The notes beneath the pieces were generated by a model that did no database searches, had not been told where the DNA came from, and saw nothing but the letters and a program-made list of their open reading frames with translations. Source: Luteibacter sp. SG786 (lineage in GTDB: Bacteria; Pseudomonadota; Gammaproteobacteria; Xanthomonadales; Rhodanobacteraceae). Taken from it: 64,000 bases of DNA. Position 1 is the first letter of the stretch; every line of letters begins with the position of its first letter. This document shows positions 37,656 to 46,650 of the stretch, in pieces. The translations under genes and the position numbers were made by a program. The stretch spans positions 186,001 to 250,000 of the forward strand of contig NZ_JAAOYX010000002.1 in assembly GCF_011759605.1 (NCBI RefSeq). Reading direction: 5' to 3'.

Positions 37656-40600
37656 GTGAACCCGACCATCCTCAGTCCCGAACTTCCGGCCGGCGCAGAG
37701 CCGGCACGAGCGCGCATCACCGCCGCCTGGCTGCGCGACGAAACCGAGGCCGTGAACGACCTGCTGGCCCAGGCCACGTTGCCGCCGACCGAGCGCGAAA
37801 AAGTCATCGACGTGGCGGCCGGCCTGGTCACGCGAGTTCGCGCGCGGGCCAAGGACCAGAGCGCGGTGGAATCCTTCATGCGCCAGTACGACCTTTCCTC
37901 GGAGGAAGGCGTGCTGCTGATGTGTGTTGCCGAGGCGCTGCTGCGCATTCCCGACAAGGCCACGGCCGACAAGCTCATCCGCGACAAGCTCGGCGAAGCG
38001 GACTGGAAGAAGCACCTTGGCCAGAGCGAGTCGCTGTTCGTCAACGCTTCCACGTGGGGCCTGATGCTCACCGGCCACCTGGTGAACCTCGCCGAGGAAA
38101 CCCGCCACGACTTCACGTCCGCCCTGCGCCGTCTGGTCGGCCGCGCGGGCGAGCCGGTGGTGCGCCTTGCCGTGCGCCAGGCCATGCGGATCATGGGCCA
38201 CCAGTTCGTCATGGGCCGTACCATCAAGGAAGCACTGGACCGCTCCAGCGAAAAGGAACACGCGGTTTATCGCTATTCGTACGACATGCTCGGCGAGTCG
38301 GCCCTCACCCAGGCCACCGCGGAGCGCTACCAGCAGGACTACCGCGACGCCATCAACGCGCTCGGCGCACGCGGCCCGTTCCCGAACAACCTGGAAGCCC
38401 CGTCGATCTCGGTGAAGCTTTCCGCGCTGCACCCGCGCTACGAGGTGGGCAATCGCGCCCGCGCCCGTGCCGAACTCGGCGCGAAGCTCCTCGAACTCTC
38501 GCAGCTCGCGTTCAAGAACGGCATCGCGCTTTCGGTGGACGCCGAGGAAGCCGACCGCCTCGAACTCTCGCTCGACATCATCGGCGACGTCTTCGAACAC
38601 CCGTCGCTCGAAGGCTGGAACGGTCTCGGCATCGTGATCCAGGCGTACCAGAAGCGCGCGCCGTTCGTCATCGACTGGGTGACCGAAAAGGCCCGCGCCA
38701 CCGGCCGCCGCTGGTTCGTGCGGCTGGTGAAGGGCGCCTATTGGGACGCCGAGATCAAGCGCGCCCAGGAAGGCGGCCTGCCCGGGTACCCGGTGTACAC
38801 GCGCAAGCCCAACACCGACGTGTCCTACCTCGCCTGCGCGCGCCGCCTGTTCGCCGCCGGCACCGACGCGATCTATCCGCAGTTCGCCACGCACAACGCC
38901 CATACCATCGCGGCGATCCACCATATCGCCCAGGGCCGTCCGTACGAAAACCAGCGCCTGCACGGCATGGGCGCCGACCTCTATGCGGAAGTGATCGGCA
39001 AGGACAAGCTCAACGTCCCCTGCCGCGTATACGCCCCCGTGGGCAGCCACGAGGATCTCTTGCCGTACCTGGTGCGCCGCCTGCTCGAGAACGGCGCGAA
39101 CACCAGCTTCGTGAACCGCGTGGTGGACGAGAGCGTGCCGGTGCGCGATCTCGTGGCCGACCCTTGCGAGATCGTCCGCGGCTTCGCGTCCATCCCCCAC
39201 CCGCGCATCCCCCTGCCGGTCAATCTCTACGGTGAACTTCGGAAGAACTCCATGGGCATGAACTTCGCTAACGACAACGAGCTCAACGAACTCGCCGATG
39301 CCGTGAACCGCCACAGCGGCCCCTGGAATGCCGCGCCGCTGGTCGCCGGCGGCGCCGTCTCCGGCACGAGGATCGAGGTGACCGACCCCTCCGATCGCCG
39401 CCGCATCGTCGGCACCGTGGAGAACGCCGACGCCGGCATGGTCGACAAGGCACTGGCCGCCGCCGTGAAGGCGCAGCCGGGCTGGGACCGCCTTCCGGCG
39501 GCAAGCCGCGCGGCGATCCTCGAGCATGCTGCCGAACAGCTCGAGCACAACCGCGCCGAATTCATCGCGCTGTGCGTGCGCGAGGCGGGCAAGAGCCTGC
39601 CCGACGCCATCGCCGAGATCCGCGAGGCCGCCGACTTCCTGCGCTACTACGCCACCATGGCGCGCCGCCTGTTCGGCCAGCCGGAGCAGCTCCCCGGTCC
39701 CACCGGCGAAAGCAACCAGCTGTTCCTCAACGGGCGTGGCGTCTTCGTGTGCATCAGCCCGTGGAACTTCCCGCTGGCCATCTTCCTCGGCCAGGTGGCC
39801 GCGGCTCTCGCCGCCGGCAATTCGGTTATCGCCAAGCCGGCGGAGCAGACCTCGCTCATCGGCCATGAAGCCGTGAAGCTGCTGCACGCCGCCGGCGTCC
39901 CGACCGACGTGCTGCAATACCTGCCGGGCGACGGCGCCACCGTGGGTGCGGCGCTTACCCGCGATCCGCGCGTGTCCGGCGTGGCCTTCACCGGCTCCAC
40001 GGAAACGGCCTGGGCGATCAACCGCGCGCTTGCCGCGCGCAACGCGCCGATCGCCGCCCTGGTGGCCGAGACCGGCGGCCAGAACGCCATGATCGCCGAC
40101 TCCTCCGCCCTGCCCGAGCAGATCGTGAAGGACGTGATCGCCTCCGCCTTCCAGTCGGCCGGCCAGCGCTGCTCCGCCGCGCGCGTGCTGTTCGTGCAGG
40201 AAGACATCGCCGACAAGGTCATCGACATGCTCGCCGGCGCCATGGCCGAGCTGAAGGTCGGCGATCCGGGCCTGCTCTCGACCGACGTCGGCCCGGTGAT
40301 CGACGAGGACGCGCGCAAGATCCTTGTCGAGCACGTCGAGCGCATGGAGCGCGAGGCGAAAAAGATCGCCGAAGTGCCGCTGCCGGAAAGCACGGCGCAC
40401 GGCACGTTCTTCGCACCGCGCGCATACGAGATCCCTTCGCTGGCAACGCTCACCCGCGAGATCTTCGGGCCGGTGCTGCACGTGATCCGCTGGAAGGGCT
40501 CCGAACTCGAGAAGGTGGTCGACCAGATCAACGGCACGGGCTTCGGCCTCACGCTGGGCGTGCACAGCCGCATCGACGACACCATCGAGTTCATCCAGAG

Positions 40601-40808
40601 CCGTGCCCGCGTCGGCAACTGCTACGTCAACCGTAACCAGATCGGCGCGGTGGTCGGTGTGCAGCCGTTCGGTGGCGAAGGCCTCTCGGGCACCGGCCCG
40701 AAGGCCGGCGGTCCGCATTATCTGCTCCGCTTCGCGGGCGAGCGCACGCTCACCATCAACACCACGGCCGCCGGCGGCAACGCTTCGCTGCTGACGATCG
40801 GCGAGTAA
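37656..40808 (+). CDS. putA: Bifunctional proline dehydrogenase / L-glutamate-gamma-semialdehyde dehydrogenase
   Basis: Two-step oxidation of proline to glutamate, feeding electrons to the quinone pool. About 1050 residues, the short type without the ribbon-helix-helix repressor domain, so it is not a self-regulator like E. coli PutA. The FAD barrel region shows SVKLSALHPRYE, RLVKGAYWDAEIKRAQ and YPQFATHNAHT. The aldehyde dehydrogenase region shows FVCISPWNFPLAIF, GVAFTGSTETAW, ETGGQNAMIAD and FQSAGQRCSAARV (catalytic Cys). GTG 37656 (MNPTILSPELP) is preferred because the ATG at 37623 lies inside a -10-like TACAAT. A strong terminator follows. Confidence 0.95.
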   Translation: MNPTILSPELPAGAEPARARITAAWLRDETEAVNDLLAQATLPPTEREKVIDVAAGLVTRVRARAKDQSAVESFMRQYDLSSEEGVLLMCVAEALLRIPDKATADKLIRDKLGEADWKKHLGQSESLFVNASTWGLMLTGHLVNLAEETRHDFTSALRRLVGRAGEPVVRLAVRQAMRIMGHQFVMGRTIKEALDRSSEKEHAVYRYSYDMLGESALTQATAERYQQDYRDAINALGARGPFPNNLEAPSISVKLSALHPRYEVGNRARARAELGAKLLELSQLAFKNGIALSVDAEEADRLELSLDIIGDVFEHPSLEGWNGLGIVIQAYQKRAPFVIDWVTEKARATGRRWFVRLVKGAYWDAEIKRAQEGGLPGYPVYTRKPNTDVSYLACARRLFAAGTDAIYPQFATHNAHTIAAIHHIAQGRPYENQRLHGMGADLYAEVIGKDKLNVPCRVYAPVGSHEDLLPYLVRRLLENGANTSFVNRVVDESVPVRDLVADPCEIVRGFASIPHPRIPLPVNLYGELRKNSMGMNFANDNELNELADAVNRHSGPWNAAPLVAGGAVSGTRIEVTDPSDRRRIVGTVENADAGMVDKALAAAVKAQPGWDRLPAASRAAILEHAAEQLEHNRAEFIALCVREAGKSLPDAIAEIREAADFLRYYATMARRLFGQPEQLPGPTGESNQLFLNGRGVFVCISPWNFPLAIFLGQVAAALAAGNSVIAKPAEQTSLIGHEAVKLLHAAGVPTDVLQYLPGDGATVGAALTRDPRVSGVAFTGSTETAWAINRALAARNAPIAALVAETGGQNAMIADSSALPEQIVKDVIASAFQSAGQRCSAARVLFVQEDIADKVIDMLAGAMAELKVGDPGLLSTDVGPVIDEDARKILVEHVERMEREAKKIAEVPLPESTAHGTFFAPRAYEIPSLATLTREIFGPVLHVIRWKGSELEKVVDQINGTGFGLTLGVHSRIDDTIEFIQSRARVGNCYVNRNQIGAVVGVQPFGGEGLSGTGPKAGGPHYLLRFAGERTLTINTTAAGGNASLLTIGE

Positions 40809-40829
40809 ATCTCGCTCACTGGAAAGCAA

Positions 40830-40859
40830 GGCCACGCTCGCGAGAGCGTGGCCTTTTTT
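40830..40859 (+). terminator. Intrinsic terminator of putA
   Basis: Ten-bp stem GGCCACGCTC/GAGCGTGGCC with loop GCGA and six T, 21 bp after the putA stop. Confidence 0.93.
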
Positions 40860-40888
40860 CTTCACGCTCTGCGAAAGGTTCGCTGCGT

Positions 40889-41175
40889 GGGGCTCGGCTT
40901 CGCCATCGCATTGGGGCCTGAGCGTGGCGGCGAGAGCCCTCGGCCATTCCCCTCGGCGCTACGCTGCGGTGTCGCTTGGGAAAAGAGGGCCGCTGCGCGG
41001 CCAGTGTCTTATTGCTTCGCCCCGGCGCGCACGGACGGTCGGCGGGGTTTTCCGACTCGACATCCCTGTCTCGGCGGAAAAGACCGGCCATCCTGGCCGG
41101 TCCCCTGCGGGCCTTGTCCGCCAACCGCCCTCACCTCCGCTACCCGCGCCGAGGGGAACGACCGAGAGCTCTTCC
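40889..41175. repeat. Long structured repeat, copy A
   Basis: About 285 bp, present again in inverted orientation at 41648-41946 with roughly one change per ten bases by eye. Inner landmarks are CGCTACGCTGCGGTGTCGCT, the hairpin GGCCGCTGCGCGGCC, GTTTTCCGACTCGACATCCC, and a second hairpin GACCGGCCATCCTGGCCGGTC. No reading frame is conserved between copies beyond what identity alone gives. Confidence 0.82.
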
Positions 41176-41273
41176 GGGCGCTGGGTCAACTCAAAAGGAA
41201 GCACAATCCGCCTTGGCTGGGCGCCAGACGACAAACGTCTTGTCGCTCTTTGTAAGGGTCTCATGCCCAGCGC

Positions 41274-41543
41274 GTGACGCCGGCCATCCCGCAAAAAATG
41301 TTCTGCTTCCATCATTTGCACTGGTTGCGGCGTATCCCAGTGCAATCGTCTCCGCAGGTAGCAAACCGTCGCCTCTTATGCCGATTTATGTGCGATCAGT
41401 GCGTTCTTAGATGTGCTGAGAAGGAAACACCTTCGAAGCTCGACGTATATTGCGAGAAGGAGCGGAACGACTACCCGGCACGAATGAAGGAATGGGATGA
41501 GTACGAGCGGTTGTCGCAGGAGGCGCGCAAGCGAGGCGAGTAG
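41274..41543 (+). CDS. Possible small Cys-rich protein between the long repeats (low confidence)
   Basis: 89 codons, or 50 from the ATG at 41391. The C-terminal part reads plausibly as protein: MCDQCVLRCAEKETPSKLDVYCEKER followed by a charged helix (RMKEWDEYERLSQEARKRGE). Base composition (about 53% G+C by count over 41281-41520) is lower than the surrounding genes. It is the only sequence framed by the two inverted repeats. No family recognised. It may be a decayed passenger gene. Confidence 0.3.
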   Translation: MTPAIPQKMFCFHHLHWLRRIPVQSSPQVANRRLLCRFMCDQCVLRCAEKETPSKLDVYCEKERNDYPARMKEWDEYERLSQEARKRGE

Positions 41544-41647
41544 GAATATCTACTGCGTTCACTGCTCACGAAGAAAAGGTTGCCGGACGAAAAATATCGA
41601 AGTCCTGCCGCCGACAAGAGCGCGCTGGCTTTCCTTGCACAACACCC

Positions 41648-41946
41648 CGGTGTCCGAAGGAGCCCTCGGCCGTCGCCCTCGGCGCGGGTAGCGGAGGTGA
41701 GGGCGGTCGGCGGACAAGGCCCGAAGGGGGCCGGCCAGGATGGCCGGCCTTTTCCGCCGAGACAGGGATGTCGAGTCGGAAAACCCCGCCGACCGTCCGT
41801 GCGCGCCGGGGCGCAAGCCATAGGACACTGGCCGCGCAGCGGCCCTCCTTTCCCAAGCGACACCGCAGCGTAGCGACGAGGGCGACGGCCGAGGGCTCCT
41901 GCCGCTATGCCCCGAGCGTGACGCGATGGCAAAGCCGAGCCCGTGA
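41648..41946. repeat. Long structured repeat, copy B (inverted)
   Basis: Reverse complement of copy A, with the same pair of internal hairpins (GGCCGGCCATCCTGGCCGGCC and GGCCGCGCAGCGGCC on this strand) and the same order of landmarks. It ends about 30 bp before the likely promoter of the 2OG-oxygenase gene. Confidence 0.82.
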
Positions 41947-42013
41947 TAAGTCCTGCGAAGAGCCATTCTCAAGCTCTACAATGTCGAAAGCATCCAGGAG
42001 CGGAACCTTCCAA

Positions 42014-42949
42014 GTGAGTCACGAAGCCATCGTCAATCCCTCGGTCCGTCAGAGCGAAGGGAACCACGCGCGCACGTTCGCCGAAGCGCAGCCGTTTCGT
42101 CACGTGGTCATCGACGATTTCCTGGAGCCCACGTTCGCCGACGAATTGCTGCGTGAATTTCCCGCGTTCGAGAAGGGGAATTACATCGGTGACGACGGTC
42201 GTCCGGGTGGCAAGTCGACCGTCGACGCCATGCCGCAGTTGGGACCGGCCTATCGCCGGCTCGACGAAGTTATCCAGACACCTGAGTTCCTTGCCTACAT
42301 CGGGCGGATCACCGGCATAGAGGGACTCCTGTACGACCCCTTCTACCTTGGCGGCGGCACTCACGAGAATCGCAATGGACAGCCGCTCAGTGCCCACATC
42401 GACTTCAACTACCATCCAAGCGAGCGCTGGCATCGCCGGCTCAACCTCATCGTCTATCTCAACCGGGAATGGCAGACGGACTGGGGCGGCCTCCTGGAGC
42501 TGTACCGTGATCCCTACGCCGACCCCCAGCCATCCGTGCGCGTGACGCCGCTGTTCAATCGCTGCGTCATCTTCGAAACCACCGAATCGAGCTGGCACGG
42601 ATTCGATCCGATCCGACTGCCCGCCGACAGGCCCGACCTGTCGCGAAAGTCCATCGCGCTGTACTTCTACACCAAGGACCGCCCGGCCGAGGAAACGGCA
42701 GAGCGGCACACCACGCATTACGTCAACCGGCAGCTTCCGGAGCACTTCAGTGCCGGTCATACGCTAACCGAGTCCGACGTGGCCACCCTGCGCGAGCTGA
42801 TCTCGGTGCGCGACTCGCACATGAAGAATCTGTACGAAGAGAACGGACGTCTTCTCCAGGCTCAGGACAAGGGAATCGCGGGTCACATCCTCTATCTGAT
42901 GAAGCGCCTGTACGTACGCTACCGCCGACGCATTTCAGCCTCGCGGTAA
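42014..42949 (+). CDS. 2OG-Fe(II) oxygenase family protein
   Basis: Iron- and 2-oxoglutarate-dependent oxygenase of the prolyl-4-hydroxylase type. The core ligands are visible: His-x-Asp in LSAHIDFNYHP, a distal His in TESSWHGFDPI and an Arg/Lys region in SRKSIALYFYT for 2OG binding. The N-terminal FRHVVIDDFLEPTFADELLREFP is typical of the family. The C-terminal ~70 residues form a charged helix and a basic tail (MKRLYVRYRRRISASR), perhaps for membrane or glycan association. Substrate unknown. An ATG at 41981 gives 11 more residues but overlaps a TACAAT -10-like box; the GTG at 42014 lies 13 bases after AGGAG. Confidence 0.85.
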   Translation: MSHEAIVNPSVRQSEGNHARTFAEAQPFRHVVIDDFLEPTFADELLREFPAFEKGNYIGDDGRPGGKSTVDAMPQLGPAYRRLDEVIQTPEFLAYIGRITGIEGLLYDPFYLGGGTHENRNGQPLSAHIDFNYHPSERWHRRLNLIVYLNREWQTDWGGLLELYRDPYADPQPSVRVTPLFNRCVIFETTESSWHGFDPIRLPADRPDLSRKSIALYFYTKDRPAEETAERHTTHYVNRQLPEHFSAGHTLTESDVATLRELISVRDSHMKNLYEENGRLLQAQDKGIAGHILYLMKRLYVRYRRRISASR

Positions 42950-43066
42950 TCGCCCCGCGCTGCCGTATTCGTGCAGTGCACAAATACGGCAGCAGATACG
43001 CTTTCCTGCTGCCTCGAGCGCATCGCGCGTCGCGACAGGTTTTGTTTTCAGGAGAGCCAGAAAAGC

Positions 43067-43618
43067 ATGCAGCTGAAAAACCTGGCCATCGCAACGATGG
43101 CCGTCTTTACCTGTTCCACCACCGCAGCGCAAAGCGCCAGCGAAAGCTTCGACCACCTTCCCCCGCAGCAGATCTCGCCGGAAAATCCGCTCGTTCTCGA
43201 TCATTTCCGGGTGGAGCTTCCTCTGGGAGGCGTGGCCGTCGTGCGCCCGGCCGAGCAGGACGACGAACTGACTTCGGGCATGGTGCTGGGAGCCCATGAG
43301 GACTGGACGCTCGCGAACCTCATGCTGCATTTCGACCAACCCTGGAGCCGCATCACGTTCTCTCTTGTCTTGCCGCCGACGTCGGAGACGAACATCCGTT
43401 CGCTCTTCATGCTCTACGGCAAGGACGCGGGCAGCCCGTTTTCGAACGCGACGCTCTTCTGGCACGGCACTGACCGCCGCCACGTGCGCGTGGAGCTCCT
43501 CCGCAACGGCAGCGAAGAGCCCTTCCAGCGCGTGATGCTTCATCTCCTTCGTGGCGCCTACGTCGACAATATCTCGGTGGACGCGTCGCGTAACGTCTTC
43601 GACCTGGCCGACGAATAG
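43067..43618 (+). CDS. Secreted protein of unknown function (183 aa)
   Basis: Signal peptide (MQLKNLAIATMAVFTCSTTAAQS) followed by an all-beta domain. Alternating hydrophobic stretches (RITFSLVLPP, RSLFMLYGKD, HVRVELLRNG) and a closing YVDNISVD resemble extracellular beta-sandwich or carbohydrate-binding-like modules. That comparison is by pattern only. No catalytic motif seen. It lies 117 bp after the 2OG-oxygenase on the same strand. Confidence 0.75.
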   Translation: MQLKNLAIATMAVFTCSTTAAQSASESFDHLPPQQISPENPLVLDHFRVELPLGGVAVVRPAEQDDELTSGMVLGAHEDWTLANLMLHFDQPWSRITFSLVLPPTSETNIRSLFMLYGKDAGSPFSNATLFWHGTDRRHVRVELLRNGSEEPFQRVMLHLLRGAYVDNISVDASRNVFDLADE

Positions 43619-43661
43619 CGGCAACCGGCAAACGCGGCGCATTTCCGGCACCGCGACGCCA

Positions 43662-43689
43662 AGCCCCTTCCCTTTCCCGCGAAGGGGCA
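43662..43689 (+). terminator. Possible terminator hairpin
   Basis: AGCCCCTTC ... GAAGGGGCA can pair eight bases around a ten-base loop, followed by TTCTCAT. Weak, but placed 44 bp after the secreted-protein stop. Confidence 0.35.
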
Positions 43690-43763
43690 TTCTCATATCG
43701 CTGGCGGAAGGAACCGCATCGCCTATGCTGGCAACGAGCGACATCCACGGAAGGAAGCAAGCC

Positions 43764-44288
43764 ATGACCATGGAATCACGATCCGGAAAGGACGTCCTTT
43801 CCGCGCTGCACGGCAGCAAGGGCGCCGCCGCGACGGCCCCGTACACCGAGACGTTCGGCCATGCCGCCACACGCACGCTGGCTGCAAACGAGACGCACGA
43901 TCTCGGCGAAATTCTCGTCGTCACCGGCGAAGAGCCGCTGTTGATCGTCGACGACGACGACGACGGACTTGCGCTTACCGTGATGCATGAAGGCAAGCCC
44001 CGGCTGCGCAGCGCATGCAAGCTACTGTTCCGTCACGCTTACCAGCACGTGTCCTTCCAGGTTGAGATGGAGGACCGGACTGCGGACGCACATATCGGCC
44101 TGCTAAGGCACACCACGCTGACAGAAATGCAGGCCTTCACGCTCCACCGGCCCAAGCCGCTGCGCACCCAGGAGGGCAGCCGCCTTCGCCATACCATCGA
44201 CTACCACGCGCCCGCACTCGACGAAGTACAGGGCATCGTGTGGCGCGGCGGAAACCTCAAGCTCAGTCACATTCACCTGGAGCCTTGA
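43764..44288 (+). CDS. Unknown cytosolic protein (174 aa)
   Basis: No signal peptide and no recognised family. It contains an acidic run (IVDDDDDGLAL), a VEMEDRTADAHIGLLRHTTL stretch, and a C-terminus GIVWRGGNLKLSHIHLEP with beta character. AAGGAAG precedes ATG 43764. The downstream sequence is a palindromic repeat. Confidence 0.65.
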   Translation: MTMESRSGKDVLSALHGSKGAAATAPYTETFGHAATRTLAANETHDLGEILVVTGEEPLLIVDDDDDGLALTVMHEGKPRLRSACKLLFRHAYQHVSFQVEMEDRTADAHIGLLRHTTLTEMQAFTLHRPKPLRTQEGSRLRHTIDYHAPALDEVQGIVWRGGNLKLSHIHLEP

Positions 44289-44332
44289 TGGCAGGAGTGA
44301 GCCTGCGCGCAACGGCTTTTCGCGGCACATCC

Positions 44333-44394
44333 GGAGCTGGCGCGCCAGCTCCGAGGTTCGGCGAAAAACTCAGCGCGCGCAGGGCGCGCTCCTA
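44333..44394. repeat. GTAGGAGCGCGC palindromic element, partial copy
   Basis: Right arm GCGCGCAGGGCGCGCTCCTAC (44374-44394) plus a central palindrome GGAGCTGGCGCGCCAGCTCC (44333-44352). The left arm is degenerate (CCTGCGCGCAACGG near 44303). The TAG on the minus strand is the stop codon of the M3 peptidase gene. Confidence 0.8.
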
Positions 44395-46566
44395 CTTCAG
44401 GCCGCGATCCTTCAGCATCGGTTCGATGCTCGGGTCCTTGCCGCGGAAGTCGCGGTAGAGCTTGCCGAGTTCCTCGGTGTTGCCGCGCGAGAGGATCTTG
44501 TCGCGGAAGATCTGGCCATTTTCGCGGGTAAGGCCACCGTGTTCCTTGAACCACTCGAACGCGTCGGAATCGAGCATCTGCGTCCACAGGTAAGCGTAGT
44601 ACCCCGCCGCGTAGCCATTGCCCCAGATGTGCTGGAAGTAGCTGGAACGATAGCGCGGCGGCACCTGCGGCAGGGTGAACCCGGCCTGCTTCAGCGCATT
44701 GGCCTCGAACGCGTCCACGTCCTGCTTCGGACCGCCGGCGGGCAGCATGTGCCAGCGCATGTCGAGGAGCGCGGCGGAGATCAACTCGCTCATCGCATAG
44801 CCCTGGTTGAAGCTCTTCGCCTTCTTGATCTTGGCCACCAGTTCAGCCGGCATGGGCTCGCCCGTCTGGTAGTGCTTGGCGTAGTTGGCAAACACCTTCG
44901 GATCGGTGGCCCACTGCTCGTTGAACTGCGACGGGAACTCCACGAAATCGCGCGCGGTGCTGGTGCCGGAGAGCGACGGATACTGCGAGTTGGCGAACAT
45001 GCCATGCAGCGCGTGCCCGAACTCATGGAACATCGTGGTCACGTCGTCGAACGACAGCAGTGCCGGCTGTCCGGCCGCGGGCTTGGTAAAGTTCGTGACG
45101 TTGTACACCACCGGCTTCGTGCCGAGGAGCTTCGACTGGTCGACGAGGTTGCTCATCCAGGCGCCGCCGCCCTTGTTATCGCGCTTGAAGTAGTCGCAAT
45201 AGAACAAGGCCATGGACGTGCCGTCCTTGTCGAACACTTCGAACACGCGCATGTCCGGCTGCCACGTCGGAATGTCCTTCCGCTCCTTGAAGGTGATGCC
45301 GTAAAGTTGGTTGGCGGCATAGAAGACGCCGTTCTGCAGCACGTTGTCGAGTTCGAAGTACGGTTTGATCTGCGACTCGTCGAGGTCGTACTTGGCCTTG
45401 CGCACCTTCTCCGCGTAATGGTCCCAGTCCCAGGCCTGCACCTGGAATCCGCCCTTCTCTTCGTCGATCGCCTTCTGGATGTCCGCCGACTCGGCCTTCG
45501 CGCGCGCCACCGCCGCGGGCGCGAGGCGCTCCATGAACTTCTCGGCGGCGTCGGGAGTCTTCGCCATCTGGTCGTCGAGCTTCCAGGCGGCGTAATTCGG
45601 GAACCCGAGGAGCTTCGCGCGATCCGCGCGCAGCTGGGCGATGCGGGTGACGATCTCGCGGGTATCGTTGGCATCGCCGTGTTCTGCACGCTCCCACGAC
45701 GCCTTGAACAGCTTCTCGCGTGTGGCCCGGTCGTTGAGCGCCTGCAGCGCGGGCTGCTGTGTGGTGTTCTGCAGGGTGACCACGTACTTGCCGTCGAGCT
45801 TACGGTCCTTTGCTGCCAGCGCGGCGGCCTGGATGTCGCCCTCGGACATGCCGTCGAGCGCCTTCGGATCGTCGACCACCAGGGCGCCGGCCTTGGTGGC
45901 TGCAAGCAGCTGGTTGGTGAACTTCGTGCTGAGGGTGGACTCCTCCTTGTTGATCGCCTTCAGTTTCTCCTTGTCCGCCTGCGAGAGCTTCGCGCCCGCA
46001 TGCACGAAATCCTTGTACGTTACCTCCAGGAGGCGTGCGGATTCCGGATCGAGGTTCAACGAATCGCGCTTGTCGTACAGCGTCTCCACACGCTTGAACA
46101 GCTTGTCGTTGAGGTAGATCGCATCGCTGTGCGCAGCGAGCTTAGGCGATTCCTCTTCCTCGACCTTCTGCAGCGTGTCGTTCGTGTTCGCACCGGTGAG
46201 TGCGCTGAACGCCGCTTCCGCGCGCTTGAGCAGCACACCCGACTTCTCCATCGCGACGATGGTGTTCTCGAAGGTGGGCTCGTCGGACGAATTGGCGATC
46301 GCCTCGATCTCGGCGATCTGCTGCTTCATGCCTTCTTCGATCGCCGGCTGGAAGTCGGCATCCACGATCTTGTCGAACGGCGGGGCCTGGAAGGGAAGCG
46401 AGCTCTGGGTCAGCAGCGGATTCACGTGCGAAGCCTGTGCGGTAGGGGCGGTGCCGGGGGCGGCCGGAGCCGGAACCGGGGCCGCCTTTTCGGCGTCGTT
46501 GGACGAGGAGCAGGCGGCGGTGAGTGCGATCGACGTGGCGATCGCGAGCAGGCGGAGCTTCGGCAC
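44392..46566 (-). CDS. M3 family metallopeptidase (Dcp/oligopeptidase-like) lipoprotein
   Basis: Zinc peptidase degrading oligopeptides, here exported: the N-terminus LRLLAIATSIALTAACSSS is a lipoprotein signal with lipobox LTAAC. 724 residues, as for exported Dcp-like enzymes. The zinc site is MFHEFGHALHGMF with the downstream Glu in ARDFVEFPSQFNEQW; substrate-binding Tyr/His lie in the C-terminal RYRSSYFQHIWGNGYAAGYYAY. GTG 46566 is chosen because it starts the signal sequence and has AAGGGGA nine bases upstream. The stop codon comes from the adjacent repeat. Confidence 0.93.
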   Translation of the reverse strand: MPKLRLLAIATSIALTAACSSSNDAEKAAPVPAPAAPGTAPTAQASHVNPLLTQSSLPFQAPPFDKIVDADFQPAIEEGMKQQIAEIEAIANSSDEPTFENTIVAMEKSGVLLKRAEAAFSALTGANTNDTLQKVEEEESPKLAAHSDAIYLNDKLFKRVETLYDKRDSLNLDPESARLLEVTYKDFVHAGAKLSQADKEKLKAINKEESTLSTKFTNQLLAATKAGALVVDDPKALDGMSEGDIQAAALAAKDRKLDGKYVVTLQNTTQQPALQALNDRATREKLFKASWERAEHGDANDTREIVTRIAQLRADRAKLLGFPNYAAWKLDDQMAKTPDAAEKFMERLAPAAVARAKAESADIQKAIDEEKGGFQVQAWDWDHYAEKVRKAKYDLDESQIKPYFELDNVLQNGVFYAANQLYGITFKERKDIPTWQPDMRVFEVFDKDGTSMALFYCDYFKRDNKGGGAWMSNLVDQSKLLGTKPVVYNVTNFTKPAAGQPALLSFDDVTTMFHEFGHALHGMFANSQYPSLSGTSTARDFVEFPSQFNEQWATDPKVFANYAKHYQTGEPMPAELVAKIKKAKSFNQGYAMSELISAALLDMRWHMLPAGGPKQDVDAFEANALKQAGFTLPQVPPRYRSSYFQHIWGNGYAAGYYAYLWTQMLDSDAFEWFKEHGGLTRENGQIFRDKILSRGNTEELGKLYRDFRGKDPSIEPMLKDRGLK

Positions 46567-46650
46567 GGGCTTGTCCCCTTGAGCGGTGAAAAGCACCGAC
46601 TCTAGCGGCCCGCGCCGGCCTGGGACAACCGCCACAGGTCAGGCCTGCGA

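Noticed and set aside
37515..40865. 1116-codon minus-strand ORF opposite putA
   Set aside because: Antisense shadow caused by third-position GC bias in putA; composition is Ala/Arg/Gly/His-rich with no motif.
40848..41972. ORFs of 90-140 codons within the long inverted repeats (e.g. 40976-41410, 41559-41972)
   Set aside because: Related only because the repeats are related; no start signals, and the frames are open in several phases at once.
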